From Rickettsia sp. MEAM1 (Bemisia tabaci) (lineage in GTDB: Bacteria > Pseudomonadota > Alphaproteobacteria > Rickettsiales > Rickettsiaceae): DNA of 64,000 bases. The translations under genes were made by a program, and so were the position numbers. Under the pieces are notes generated by a model. It searched no databases. It had not been told where the DNA came from and worked only from the letters and a program-made list of their open reading frames with translations. This document shows positions 55,131 to 64,000 of this stretch, piece by piece; position 1 is the stretch's first letter; the number at the start of each line of letters is the position of its first letter. The stretch spans positions 1,302,001 through 1,366,000 of the forward strand of contig NZ_CP016305.1 of the NCBI RefSeq assembly GCF_002285905.1. The letters are read 5' to 3'.

Positions 55131-56487
55131 GAGGGTGTCAGGAAGTTTGTGTAAGTTGTAAAAATAGTTAAGAATAAAAATAACATAAACAACTTACATG
55201 GAGCTAATATGAAGAACAATAACAAAGTATCAAATCCAGCTATAGAAAAATTAGTATCAGAAATACTATCACAAAGTGATCCATCTGAAATATTTGGTAA
55301 AGAAGGGATATTTCAGGGAATTAAAAAGCAGATAGTAAATAAGATTTTAGAGAAATAAATGGAATCTCATATAGGTTATGAGAAACATTCTAAAAATGAG
55401 AAATACTCAGATAACAGACGTAATGGTAATTATGAAAAGACTCTAATAGATCCAGAAGGTCGTAAATTAACAGTAGAAGTGCCAAGGGATCGGGATGGAG
55501 AATTTGAACCTCAACTAATTCCAAAAGGAGTGCGTAAATTTGAAGGATTTGATGATAAAGTAATATCCTTATATGCTCGGGGAATGACCATTAGGGAAAT
55601 ACAAGGGCACTTAGAAGAACTATATGCCACCAAGGTATCATCTGAGTTAATATCAAAGGTAACTGATGGTATTTTAGAGGAAGTAACTGCTTGGCAGAAT
55701 AGAGCACTTGATAATGTATATCCTATAATGTACTTAGATTGTATTCATGTTAAGGCAAGAGATAATCATGTAATAATAAATAAAGCGGTTTATCTAGCTA
55801 TTGGAGTGAATATGGAGGGCAAGAAAGAGCTATTAGGAATTTGGATAGGCAAGAATGAAGGGTGTAAATTTTGGATGCAGGTAGTAACAGAACTGAAGAA
55901 TCGAGGAGTTGCACAAATATATGTTGCATGTGTTGATGGTCTTAAGGGTTTTCCAGAGGCGATAAATAGCATTTTTCCAAAGACGATAGTGCAGTTGTGT
56001 ATTGTTCATATGGTAAGAAATTCTGTAAAATACGTATCATACAAAGATCTAAAAGCGGTAACAGCTGATTTAAAAGCAGTTTATTCTGCAATAAATGAAG
56101 CAGAGGGATTAAGAGAATTACAAAACTTTGCCAAAAAATGGGATGAAAAATATCCAGTTATTTTTGACATATGGCAACGAAATTGGTCTGACATAGCTCC
56201 ATTTTTTAGCTTTCCGGAAGACATTAGGAAGGCGATTTACACTACTAATGCTATTGAATCCACTAACCGTCAAATTCGTAAAATTATTAAAAATAAAGGA
56301 GTATTTCCAGATGACAAATCGATTCAGAAAATAATCTTTTTGGCGTTGACAAATGCCTCTAAAAAATGGACAATGCCTATTAAGAATTGGGCGATGGCTT
56401 TAAATCAATTTGCTATACTTTGTGATACTAATTTACAAAATTGGGCAAATGGAGAAATCGTACTTACACAAAAAATCTGACAGACCC
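55131..56487 (+). mobile_element. IS256-family element A, copy 2
   Basis: About 1.36 kb with both terminal repeats (GAGGGTGTCAGGAAGTTTG and the complement of GGGTCTGTCAGATTTTTTGT). Flanks TTAAAATC and TAAAAATC are nearly identical octamers and may be the 8-bp target duplication. It again lies tail to tail with an IS256-B end. Confidence 0.88.
55209..56480 (+). pseudogene. IS256-A transposase with a nonsense codon
   Basis: Identical over nearly its whole length to the transposase at 4709-6379, and not interrupted by IS200. One codon is changed: GAA to TAA at 55356-55358 (KILEK-stop-MES). The catalytic part could be translated from the ATG at 55359 (373 residues, with the three acidic residues present), with Asp replacing Gly in RNWSDIAPFF. 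Confidence 0.85.
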
Positions 56488-56493
56488 TAAAAA

Positions 56494-57113
56494 TCATTTT
56501 CTAAATAGTATCTCAAATTGATTCAAAGCAAGAGACCATTCTTTAATAGGCATTGTCCACTTTTTTGCAGCATGTTTAAGAGCTAAGTAGACAATTTTTG
56601 TGATAGATTTATCATCTGGGAAAACCCCTGTATTTTTGATAATTTTACGGATTTGTCTATTTACCGATTCTATCGTACTGGTAGTATAGATTACCTTTCT
56701 AATCTCTTTAGGGAACGCAAAGAAAGGTACTATACCACTCCAATTACGTATCCATATATCAGAAATAACTGGGTATTTACTATCCCATTTTTTAGCAAAC
56801 TCTTCTAATGCTAAATTAGCCATATTCTCATTATTTGCTGTATAGATTTGTTTTAAGTCAGCTGCTACTTCTTTAAGATTTTTGTAAGAAACGTACTTTA
56901 AAGAATTACGTACCATATGTACTATACAAAGTTGTACTATGGTATTTGGGAAAACACTGTTTATTGCATCTCTAAAACCTTTAAGACCGTCAACACATGC
57001 TACATAAATTTGTTCTACACCTCGGTTCTTTAATTCGCTTACAACCTGCATCCAAAACTTTGAACCCTCATTCTTGCTAATCCAAATACCCAAAAGCTCT
57101 TTCTTGCCTTCTA
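56494..57113 (-). pseudogene. C-terminal fragment of IS256-B transposase
   Basis: The frame from EGKKELLGIWISKNEGSKFW to FEILFRK matches the second half of the B transposase. The second Asp (ACVDGLKGF) and Glu (TTSTIESVNRQ) are present, the first Asp is gone. It is cut on its 5' side by an RPE at 57113. Codons upstream (MPAWIIFPCHPVI) are RPE-derived. Confidence 0.88.
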
Positions 57114-57175
57114 TCACGGGATGACAGGGGAAAATGATCCACGCGGGCAATGCCTTCTCGCAATGACGGGAACTA
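57113..57175. repeat. RPE fragment between IS256-B and infB
   Basis: CACGGGATGACAGGGGAAAA followed by TGATCCACGCGGGCAATGCC is part of the RPE also seen near 49300. It forms the boundary of the truncated IS256-B copy. Confidence 0.6.
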
Positions 57176-57177
57176 AG

Positions 57178-59664
57178 TTATAACTGTTTTTTCTCTTGAA
57201 TCAGCTCAAATACCTCGACTGTATCACCCTCTCTGATATCTTCGTAATTCTCAAATGCGATACCACACTCATAGCCTTCTCTGACTTCTTTAACTTCTTC
57301 TTTAAAGCGTTTTAAAGTCTTCAGCTTACCCTCATGAATTACTATATTATCACGTAATAAGCGTACTCCTGCTCCTTTCTTAATAATACCTCTAGTGACA
57401 TAAGAACCAGCGATTTTACCAATCTTGGTAATATTAAATATCTGCCTAATTTCTACTGATCCAATATATTGTTCTCTAATAATCTGATCAAGCATTCCGC
57501 TCATAATTGCTTTCACGTCATCTAATAGATCGTATATTATGCTGTAATATCTAATTTCAACTTTTTCTTTCTCTGCAGCAGTTTTTGCGTTTGTACCTGC
57601 TCTAACATTAAAGCCAACAATAATAGCTGAAGAAGCATGAGCAAGTGATACATCCGATTCTGTTATAGGACCTACACCACTGTGAAGAATGCGGAGCTTA
57701 ACTTCATCATTTGGTAATTTTAATAAACTACCAGCAATAGCTTCAACTGAACCATGAACATCACCTTTAATAATTAAAGGTAATTCTTTAATTTTACTAC
57801 TACCAGAAGCTTTTAAGAATAAATCTTCTAGACTTGAACGTGGTGCTATAGATATTTTCTTTTCTTTAGCAACTCGCTCTCTATATTCTGCTATGTCTTT
57901 TGCTTGCTTTTCAGTTTGTACTACGTTAAACATGTCACCGGCATGAGGAACATGACTCAAGCCCTGAATTTCTATTGGAACGGATGGGGTAGCTTCTAAA
58001 ACTTCTATTCCTTTATCGTTAGTCATTTTTTTGACTTTACCATACGCAGTTCCAGCTATTATAATATCGCCACTTTTTAAAGTACCACGCTGAACTAGCA
58101 TGGTTGTTAACGCACCTCTTCCTTTTTCGATTTTTGATTCGATCACGACGCCGCTAGCTGATCCGAATGGACTTGCTTTTAAATTTTGCATTTCTGCAAT
58201 TAATAAAATAGCTTCTTCAAGCTTGCCTAAATTAATTTTTTTAAGTGCCGAGATCGGAATAACCATAACGTCACCACCAGCTTCCTCACCGATAATTTCA
58301 TACATATAGAGTTCGTTTTTTACACGCTCAATATCAATATCAGGTTTATCAATCTTATTAATGGCAACTATTATAGGAACATTTGCTGCTTTTGCATGGT
58401 TAATCGCTTCAACAGTTTGCGGTTTTATACCATCATCTGCTGCAACTACTATGATAACTATATCAGTGACACCTGCCCCTCTTGAACGCATTTCTGAGAA
58501 AGCTTCATGACCAGGAGTATCAATAAATGTAATAGCTCTACCATCAGCAAGCGTTACTCTATAAGCCCCGATATGCTGGGTAATTCCCCCTGTCTCACCG
58601 GATGCTACATCTGTAGATTTCAGAACATCAAGTAGAGAAGTTTTTCCGTGATCAACATGCCCCATAACTGTAACAACTGGTGCACGTGATCTTAAATCTT
58701 CTTCTTTATCATTGGTAATTAAGATATTTTCAACATCCGATTCTTGGACTCTTTTGACAGCATGACCTAGATGGGTAGCTACTAACTCTGCAGTATCTGC
58801 ATCAATTGTTTGACTAGCATTAGCAAGAATGCCAAGCTTCATTAATTCTTTAATAACATCAGCCACACGCTCAGACATTGCGTTTGCAAAATCACCAACT
58901 CCAATAACTTCAGGTAGCGTTATTTCTCTATATACTTTTTCAGGTGCTTGTACTAATGATTTATGCTTTTCTTTTTCTCTTGCCCTTTTTATAGAAGCAA
59001 GACTTCTAGTTCTATTTCTATTGTCGTTTTCATCGTCACCAACCATATTAAAGAGGTCAGTCTTTTTAAACTTTCTTGATTCTTCAACTTTAGGTTTTGG
59101 TGCAGTTACCTTATTTTCGGTTACTTTATCTACAGTTTTTTCTGATTCTATACCGTAACGTGTTCTAGTTCCTACTAATGGAGACTTTACAAAAATATCC
59201 TCTTTCTTTTTAAGAGTTTGAAGTGCAGACTCCTCAGTATCTTTTACTTCTTCTATTTTTGGCTCTTCTTTAACTTTGTTAGTATCGCTGCTTTCTTCTT
59301 GCTCAATTTCTATAGGATCTTCTTGTGAAGCAATAGATTGATTAATACTTGCAAGTTTACTTAAAGTACTTATTTGTGAATTATCATTTAATTTTGATTG
59401 TTCTGCAGCTTTTTTTAGAATAGATAAGCGTCTGTTAAATTCTTCACTACCACTACTTGAACCAGTTTCTAAACTACCTTTCTCTTTATTTAATGAAAGG
59501 GTAGTAGTAGAACCACTAGAGCTTTTTCTAACCTCTACTAATGTTTTCGACTTAGCATTGACAAAATTTTGAGTACTCGCAAGAGAGTCAAAAGACTTGT
59601 TAAGTGACAATTTTGTATTGCTAAGTGTCAACTTTTTGGGTTTGTTTTCCTGGTTATCCGTCAT
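57178..59664 (-). CDS. infB: Translation initiation factor IF-2
   Basis: The 828-residue protein starts [21 protein letters not shown] long charged N-terminal region (to about 250) is followed by the IF2_N helices. The G domain has G1 GHVDHGKT (335-342), [15 protein letters not shown] and NKIDKPD. Domains II-IV end [17 protein letters not shown]. It positions fMet-tRNA on the 30S subunit. The frame is open 43 codons upstream to 59793, but that part is RPE-derived (RYAPRNDG), so the ATG at 59664 is chosen. It lies downstream of nusA, with an IS200 between them. Confidence 0.95.
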   Translation of the reverse strand: MTDNQENKPKKLTLSNTKLSLNKSFDSLASTQNFVNAKSKTLVEVRKSSSGSTTTLSLNKEKGSLETGSSSGSEEFNRRLSILKKAAEQSKLNDNSQISTLSKLASINQSIASQEDPIEIEQEESSDTNKVKEEPKIEEVKDTEESALQTLKKKEDIFVKSPLVGTRTRYGIESEKTVDKVTENKVTAPKPKVEESRKFKKTDLFNMVGDDENDNRNRTRSLASIKRAREKEKHKSLVQAPEKVYREITLPEVIGVGDFANAMSERVADVIKELMKLGILANASQTIDADTAELVATHLGHAVKRVQESDVENILITNDKEEDLRSRAPVVTVMGHVDHGKTSLLDVLKSTDVASGETGGITQHIGAYRVTLADGRAITFIDTPGHEAFSEMRSRGAGVTDIVIIVVAADDGIKPQTVEAINHAKAANVPIIVAINKIDKPDIDIERVKNELYMYEIIGEEAGGDVMVIPISALKKINLGKLEEAILLIAEMQNLKASPFGSASGVVIESKIEKGRGALTTMLVQRGTLKSGDIIIAGTAYGKVKKMTNDKGIEVLEATPSVPIEIQGLSHVPHAGDMFNVVQTEKQAKDIAEYRERVAKEKKISIAPRSSLEDLFLKASGSSKIKELPLIIKGDVHGSVEAIAGSLLKLPNDEVKLRILHSGVGPITESDVSLAHASSAIIVGFNVRAGTNAKTAAEKEKVEIRYYSIIYDLLDDVKAIMSGMLDQIIREQYIGSVEIRQIFNITKIGKIAGSYVTRGIIKKGAGVRLLRDNIVIHEGKLKTLKRFKEEVKEVREGYECGIAFENYEDIREGDTVEVFELIQEKKQL

Positions 59665-59689
59665 ATTTAAACCTTTGTGTTTAGTAATA

Positions 59690-59834
59690 GAACCCTTTGC
59701 TAGAGTAATATGGTGTCTTAACTGAAGACCGTCATTGCGAGGAGCGTAGCGACAAAGCAATCTCAGGACATTCTCACGAGATTGCCACACCACTTTCAGC
59801 GGCTCGCAATGACGAATATGACACCAAAATTTTT
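59690..59834. repeat. RPE between infB and the old nusA end
   Basis: A long palindrome from GTCATTGCGAGGAGCGTAGC (near 59731) to GCGGCTCGCAATGACG (near 59800-59816) is visible. It follows the position of the ancestral nusA stop (59835-59837). Confidence 0.65.
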
Positions 59835-59875
59835 TTATTCTTCTTTTAGCTCGCTATGTTGTTTAGCAGTCTTAA

Positions 59876-60436
59876 CTAAACAACCCTCAGCTATAAGCTG
59901 AGGGGTTATAAAGTGGAATCGATTAGAAATCGATCATCATTCACAGGTTCACCTTCCTGTTCATCAATATAGTGCTGTATCATTTCATCAGTTATATTAC
60001 CTGAACTGACTGCCATATAGCCCCTAGCCCACAAATGATTGCCCCAAAATTGTTTTCATAAATGAGTAAATTCTTGCAATAAAATTCTTGAGCTAATGCC
60101 TTTTAAATACTGTACTAACTTGCTAAGAGATATTTGCGGCTTATATGAGATAAACATATGTACGTGATCACATGATATTTTCCCTGAAATTATATGTACT
60201 TCATGTTCCATACAAATCTGCCTCAGTAAATCTCTAGTCCTTTCCGATACTTTGCCTATCAATATTCTCTTCCTATATTTTGGTATCCATATAAGATGCA
60301 CTTTTAAATCATACTGACTATGACTATTCTTTCTATAACTTCTCATATTTCTTGATATAAATTCATTGCTAAAGCAATTTCATTATATCTTCCCTTCGCC
60401 TAAAGGCGAGGGATTTTTGATCCCCGAAGGGGGACA
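59876..60436 (-). mobile_element. Complete IS200/IS605-type element inserted in nusA
   Basis: 561 bp at TTAA^TT. On the nusA-coding strand the element is in the same orientation as the gene. Removing it restores the ancestral nusA end (stop at 59835-59837). Confidence 0.93.
59906..60346 (-). pseudogene. IS200-type TnpA with a nonsense codon
   Basis: The frame matches the copy at 31719 except that CGA (Arg after EFTHL) is TGA, at about 60056-60058. Only 96 residues with the HUH motif are made and the catalytic tyrosine is lost, so this copy cannot move by itself. Confidence 0.85.
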
Positions 60437-61898
60437 TTAATAATTTAATATTTTCATCTGTTATATTAGAATTTGGAGCTAAATTTTTAAATTCATTTAC
60501 GCTCATTTCACCTAAATCTTCTATGGTCTTAATACCATATTCAGCAAATTTTAGTATTAATTCAGGTTGTATTTCTAATATGTCTATTAATTCTTGTTCA
60601 ACTCCAAGCTCTTCAAGTTCTTTAACAATCTTTTCATTTTTGAGATTAACATAATTAATAGCTCTATTTCTAATCTCTACAGCAAGCTCCTCTTCAAAAC
60701 CTTCAATATTCATTAAAGCATTAACATCACTATTTGCAATTTGTTCTACTGTATTAAATCCACTAACTGATAAAAGCTGCCCGATTACTTCTTCAACGTC
60801 TAAAGCTTCCATAAATAATTCTGTAGAAGTTACGAACTCTTCATTTCTTCGTTTTGACTCTTGCTCTTCAGTCATTATATCGATATTCCATCCTGTAAGT
60901 TTAGCAGCAAGTCTTACATTTTGTCCTCTTCTACCTATTGCAAGGCTTTGATTCTCTTGTGAAACTACTACCTCTACTTTTCTTTTATCTTCATCAATAA
61001 GAATTTTTAAAATTTCAGCAGGTGCAAGAGCATTGATTATAAACTGTGCAACATCCCTATTCCATAATATTATATCAATTTTTTCTCCATTTAGCTCATT
61101 TGTTATAGCTTTTACCCTATTGCCTCTAATACCAACACATGAACCTATCGGGTCTACACTACTATCTGAAGCAAATACAGCTATTTTGGCTTTTGAACCG
61201 GCATCACGTGCTACTGCTTTTATTTCGATCATTCCCTCATAAATTTCTGTAACTTCTAACTCAAATAGTTTAGCAAGCATCCTATCATCTGCTCTAGATA
61301 AAAAGATTTGTGGACCTTTTGTTTCGTGTCTTACATCTTGTACATATGCTTTAACACGATCACCAACTTTAAAATTTTCACCTTTAATCTGTTGTTCTCT
61401 CTTTATTATTGCCTCAGCACGGTTAAGTTCAACTATTATATCACCATATTCTATTCTTTTGACAACACCATTTATAACTTCACCTTTTCTATCTTTGAAA
61501 TCATGATATTGTTTTTCACGCTCTGCTTCTATAACACGTTGTGTTATGACTTGCTTTGCGGCTTGAGCTGCTACTCTCGCATGATCAATAGAAGGTAAAT
61601 ATTCATATATTTCACCATCAATTTTAGCTTCAGGATCTTTTTGTAAAGCTTCGGTAAGTGAAATTTGTATTAAATAATCTTCTACATTTTCTACTACTTT
61701 AAGCACTCTTAAAAGATTTATTTCACCTGTCTTTCTATTTATTTGTGCTTTGATATTATATTCATTGCCATATTTTTTTCGCCCTGCTACTTGCACTGCT
61801 TGTTCTACAGTTGATATCAAAACTTCTTTTGATATTCCTTTCTCACGAGCTACAGAATCTATAATTTGTAAAATTTCTATGTTACCTATATTAGACAT
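60369..61898 (-). CDS. nusA: Transcription termination/antitermination factor NusA, C-terminus replaced by IS200
   Basis: NusA binds RNA polymerase and nascent RNA. The N-terminal domain (1-130), S1 domain (about 139-205, GEVINGVVKRIEYGDIIVEL), KH1 (GSCVGIRGNR, 252-261), KH2 (AIGRRGQNVRLAAKLTGW, 320-337) and the acidic C-terminal repeats are all present. The final 22 residues (MSPFGDQKSLAF...MKLL) are encoded by the IS200 left end. Without the IS the protein would end [17 protein letters not shown], 13 residues after the junction (500 in all; now 509). All functional domains are retained, so it is probably functional. Confidence 0.94.
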   Translation of the reverse strand: MSNIGNIEILQIIDSVAREKGISKEVLISTVEQAVQVAGRKKYGNEYNIKAQINRKTGEINLLRVLKVVENVEDYLIQISLTEALQKDPEAKIDGEIYEYLPSIDHARVAAQAAKQVITQRVIEAEREKQYHDFKDRKGEVINGVVKRIEYGDIIVELNRAEAIIKREQQIKGENFKVGDRVKAYVQDVRHETKGPQIFLSRADDRMLAKLFELEVTEIYEGMIEIKAVARDAGSKAKIAVFASDSSVDPIGSCVGIRGNRVKAITNELNGEKIDIILWNRDVAQFIINALAPAEILKILIDEDKRKVEVVVSQENQSLAIGRRGQNVRLAAKLTGWNIDIMTEEQESKRRNEEFVTSTELFMEALDVEEVIGQLLSVSGFNTVEQIANSDVNALMNIEGFEEELAVEIRNRAINYVNLKNEKIVKELEELGVEQELIDILEIQPELILKFAEYGIKTIEDLGEMSVNEFKNLAPNSNITDENIKLLMSPFGDQKSLAFRRREDIMKLL

Positions 61899-61906
61899 AT
61901 ATTACA

Positions 61907-62413
61907 TTACCTTGTATTACTTTTATTCTCAGAACCTAATAATTTTTTAAACATTTCTTCTGTTAAAACTAGGTTAGCACTTTTAATTAAATCGTAATTA
62001 ATTATTACTTCTTGGTTTTCCCATTTTAAATATACTTTATCGTCTTTAGCCTCAATTATCGTACCTTGATAACGGCTTCTACCATTTAACAACTCTTTAA
62101 GCTTAATTTTAACTTCTCGTCCTACAAATCTTTTATAATTTTCAAAATTTACTAATGGACGTTCAACACCACTCGATGAAACCTCTAAATAATATGCCTC
62201 CTCTATCAAATCTTCAACATCTAAAATAGCTGAAATAGTATTGCTTGCTTTAGTGCAATCTTCTACCGTTACTTTTTGATCATCAAGCCTATCTATCAAT
62301 ATCTCGACTACTTTAGAGCTTAGACCTTTAACACGCACAAGCACTAATTCAAACCCCATATCTCTTAAGGTTTCTTCTATCAGATCTGTTATTTGTTGTT
62401 CAATAGTTTGCAT
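61907..62413 (-). CDS. rimP: Ribosome maturation factor RimP
   Basis: The 168-residue protein starts [20 protein letters not shown] and has [17 protein letters not shown] and [14 protein letters not shown], the family signature, then an SH3-like C-terminal domain ([20 protein letters not shown]). It assists 30S assembly. It is 8 bp upstream of nusA, as in most bacteria. An open frame runs upstream to 62455, but that stretch lies over a terminator hairpin, so the ATG at 62413 is chosen. Confidence 0.92.
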   Translation of the reverse strand: MQTIEQQITDLIEETLRDMGFELVLVRVKGLSSKVVEILIDRLDDQKVTVEDCTKASNTISAILDVEDLIEEAYYLEVSSSGVERPLVNFENYKRFVGREVKIKLKELLNGRSRYQGTIIEAKDDKVYLKWENQEVIINYDLIKSANLVLTEEMFKKLLGSENKSNTR

Positions 62414-62428
62414 TTGTAAATTTGTAAC

Positions 62429-62452
62429 AAAAAAGGTGGGATAACCCACCTT
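62429..62452 (-). terminator. Hairpin terminator just upstream of rimP
   Basis: On the minus strand AAGGTGGGTTATCCCACCTT is a perfect 8-bp stem with a 4-nt loop, followed by TTTT runs (TTTTTTG). It is 15 bp upstream of the rimP start. It may end transcription from the flavohaemoglobin-like gene, or act as an attenuator in the rimP-nusA-infB leader. Confidence 0.7.
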
Positions 62453-62546
62453 CATTTATTTTTATATTTGTTTCCCTTATAAGGGCAGGATACACTAGTA
62501 AATGTATATTGGCAATATTTATTTAACAATAAAAAGAACTATATAT

Positions 62547-63794
62547 TTAATGAAACGGACAAACACCTATTAATGCTGAATCAAGAATTTCTGGTATCGA
62601 ACCGAATCCCTCTATATGAATATTATCTTCTGCAACACCCCATCCCTTTAATGTCTGTTGTATAGCAGTACTAAAAGAGCTAGAAGTGCAAACTTCATAA
62701 TGGCTATCATGATTTTCTAAAATATCGCTTAAAGATTCTTTAGTCATTCTACCACTACAATGAGTATAATGTTTATGATGAGAAACATTAATATTATGTG
62801 ATTTTGCAACATTAATTACTTCATCTAATTGAAATGTATCACTATTTTCATTTTTAGTAGAATGAATAACATGGATGGATTGTGAGAACGGAATATCCTT
62901 TTTATTTATCATCTCATTTATTATAGAAATAGAATGACTTTCTCCTGATCCACCACTAATAAGGACAAGGTCTTTTGTGGTTTCTATATCTGACTCAATA
63001 TATGAGGGTTGTACTTTTACTAGCTGATTTTTATCATTAAATAGATAATTTGTTACAGTTCCATTAGGGTTTTTCTTTATTAAACATTCATAATAATACC
63101 CCTCATCATCATGACCAGTTTTCATAACTGTAAATTCACTATACTTGCTTCCCACTTTAATAGTAATAATTTGTCCGTGTTTATGAGGTGTTACTTCCTG
63201 CTCATTTTGTCTATAAAATTTTATTTTTGCTGTATCTCCATCAGCGTTTTTCATTTCGATTTTTATTTTATGCTCTTCAAAATTTTCTATTTTGTATTCT
63301 TTCAACTTATTATATTGCTTCTCTTCAGTTTTTACAAAATATGCTCCTACTTCATTTAATATTTCTTTTACTAGCTCATTACCATTTCTTACATTTAATA
63401 TAAGCTTTTCAGCAACGGGTGGATATAGATGTGCAGGAATATTACGCCCTACATGTATGCCAACAATTTTTGCTATCGCTTCATTAAATTTATTATCACT
63501 ATCTAAAGCTGATTGTATAACTTCTGAAAGATTTACTTCATCTGTTTCATTATATGAATCTAAAACTTTTAAAATAGCATTTCCAGTAAGGTTTAAAAAA
63601 TTTTTCATTAAATTTGGTTGCGTTCCTTTTTCTGGTTCTTTCAAATTGAAGCTACTACTATTAAAATATTCATCTACCACAGCTTTATAATTAGCTACCA
63701 AACTCCCATAAAATTTTAATGATTTAGTAATATCAAAATTTTTAAATAACTTAGCAGCATCTTTTATTTCTTTTGCTGTAATTACTTTAGACAT
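62547..63794 (-). CDS. Diverged flavohaemoglobin (nitric oxide dioxygenase-like)
   Basis: A globin domain (about 1-165) is followed by a flavin/NAD reductase-like domain. The haem-proximal histidine is His114 in IAKIVGIHVGRNIPAHLYPP, and the distal region has Tyr36 and Gln59 (GTQPNLMKNF). The NAD part reads DLVLISGGSGESHSISIINE (275-294) and YEVCTSSSFSTAIQQTLKGW, NIHIEGFGS near the end, matching the CGPxxFM and ECFGP blocks of Hmp. The FAD motif RxYS is not recognisable and the usual GVGxTP is GSGESH. Length (415) is close to Hmp (396). The ATG at 63794 has GGAG 7 bp upstream. Its divergent neighbour is NsrR-like. Confidence 0.75.
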   Translation of the reverse strand: MSKVITAKEIKDAAKLFKNFDITKSLKFYGSLVANYKAVVDEYFNSSSFNLKEPEKGTQPNLMKNFLNLTGNAILKVLDSYNETDEVNLSEVIQSALDSDNKFNEAIAKIVGIHVGRNIPAHLYPPVAEKLILNVRNGNELVKEILNEVGAYFVKTEEKQYNKLKEYKIENFEEHKIKIEMKNADGDTAKIKFYRQNEQEVTPHKHGQIITIKVGSKYSEFTVMKTGHDDEGYYYECLIKKNPNGTVTNYLFNDKNQLVKVQPSYIESDIETTKDLVLISGGSGESHSISIINEMINKKDIPFSQSIHVIHSTKNENSDTFQLDEVINVAKSHNINVSHHKHYTHCSGRMTKESLSDILENHDSHYEVCTSSSFSTAIQQTLKGWGVAEDNIHIEGFGSIPEILDSALIGVCPFH

Positions 63795-63819
63795 AGTCAC
63801 TCCTTGTTTACAATTATTA

Positions 63820-63860
63820 ATATGTTATAATATGTATTTTAAATACATATTATAACATAT
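63820..63860. promoter_or_regulatory. Perfect 41-bp palindrome, candidate NsrR operator
   Basis: Arms ATATGTTATAATATGTATTT and their exact complement surround a single T at 63840. The central AATATGTATTT-T-AAATACATATT has the 11-1-11 layout of NsrR sites (consensus half AAGATGCYTTT), matching 8 of 11 positions per half. It lies between the divergent flavohaemoglobin-like gene and the nsrR-like gene. Confidence 0.6.
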
Positions 63861-63911
63861 AGACTTATATAAATATTTTTTTGTATATTCAAGATAAAAA
63901 ATAAAATTTTT

Positions 63912-64000
63912 ATGCAGTTAACAAGTTTTACAGATTATGGATTACGTAGTCTTATTATATCTTGCATCTAAACAAGAGAAAATTTGTAGTATAAAAGAAA
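63912..64000 (+). pseudogene. NsrR-like (Rrf2 family) regulator, N-terminus, apparently frameshifted, runs off window
   Basis: The start MQLTSFTDYGLRSLI is the typical N-terminus of NsrR, the NO-sensing Rrf2-family repressor. After this the frame meets a TAA (ISCI-stop), but a one-base shift gives YLASKQEKICSIKE, the expected continuation. Either a single extra base (ATTATAT) disrupts the gene or it is a sequencing error. The protein continues beyond the window. NsrR usually represses hmp, which lies divergently beside it here. Confidence 0.65.

Noticed and set aside
63111..63690. Three hydrophobic frames of 71-132 codons on the plus strand
   Set aside because: They are antisense to the flavohaemoglobin-like gene and reflect its AT-rich lysine codons read in reverse.

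Overview
The window is AT-rich DNA from a member of the genus Rickettsia (Alphaproteobacteria, obligate intracellular). Three things point there: a Tlc-type ADP/ATP translocase, many short Rickettsia palindromic elements (RPEs), some lying in frame inside genes, and dispersed single housekeeping genes in the rickettsial style. The insertion-sequence load is very heavy: eight complete 861-bp IS6-family copies, four complete and several broken IS200/IS605-type copies, and pieces of two IS256-family elements (called A and B here). This resembles IS-rich arthropod symbionts more than streamlined pathogens; the species is not determined.

Layout. 1-8.4 kb is an accessory, decaying region: broken rickettsial hypothetical genes, a broken atypical kinase-like gene, a nested IS256/IS200 cluster and a truncated MFS transporter. 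8.7-13.3 kb carries tRNA-Ser, a sugar nucleotidyltransferase, yebC, rpmJ and groES-groEL. 13.4-21.2 kb alternates IS copies with an aminopeptidase P gene, four tRNAs (one more follows the IS block at 19.8 kb), an XRE regulator and a YihY membrane protein. 21.4-30.3 kb is core genome: acpS, rpoZ, murA, gyrB, a HAD hydrolase, tRNA-Leu, an Rpn nuclease and mgtE. 30.4-33.9 kb is a nested IS block that splits a rickettsial hypothetical gene. 34-49.2 kb holds a ferredoxin-NADP reductase, folD, tRNA-Cys, recG, an IS200-split secreted HExxH protein, the scoA-scoB CoA transferase, tRNA-Ile, tRNA-Lys, kdsB, pyrG and a Tlc transporter. 49.4-57.1 kb again mixes IS copies with broken accessory genes around tyrS, including a frameshifted P-loop kinase. 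57.2-62.4 kb is the rimP-nusA-infB translation/transcription cluster, in which an IS200 copy has replaced the end of nusA. The right edge (62.5-64.0 kb) holds a flavohaemoglobin-like gene divergent from a frameshifted NsrR-like regulator, with a perfect 41-bp palindrome between them.

The two most interesting points are that putative nitric-oxide response module and the way IS200 empty sites can be read directly. In four places removal of the IS restores an open frame or a known empty sequence, which fixes the IS200 ends (TG...TTTAG) and its target (TTAA^TT). Several accessory genes at the left edge share a small dyad (consensus ACCATAAAATATGGT) in their upstream regions. Function calls rest on recognised motifs in the translated sequence; no database search was possible.
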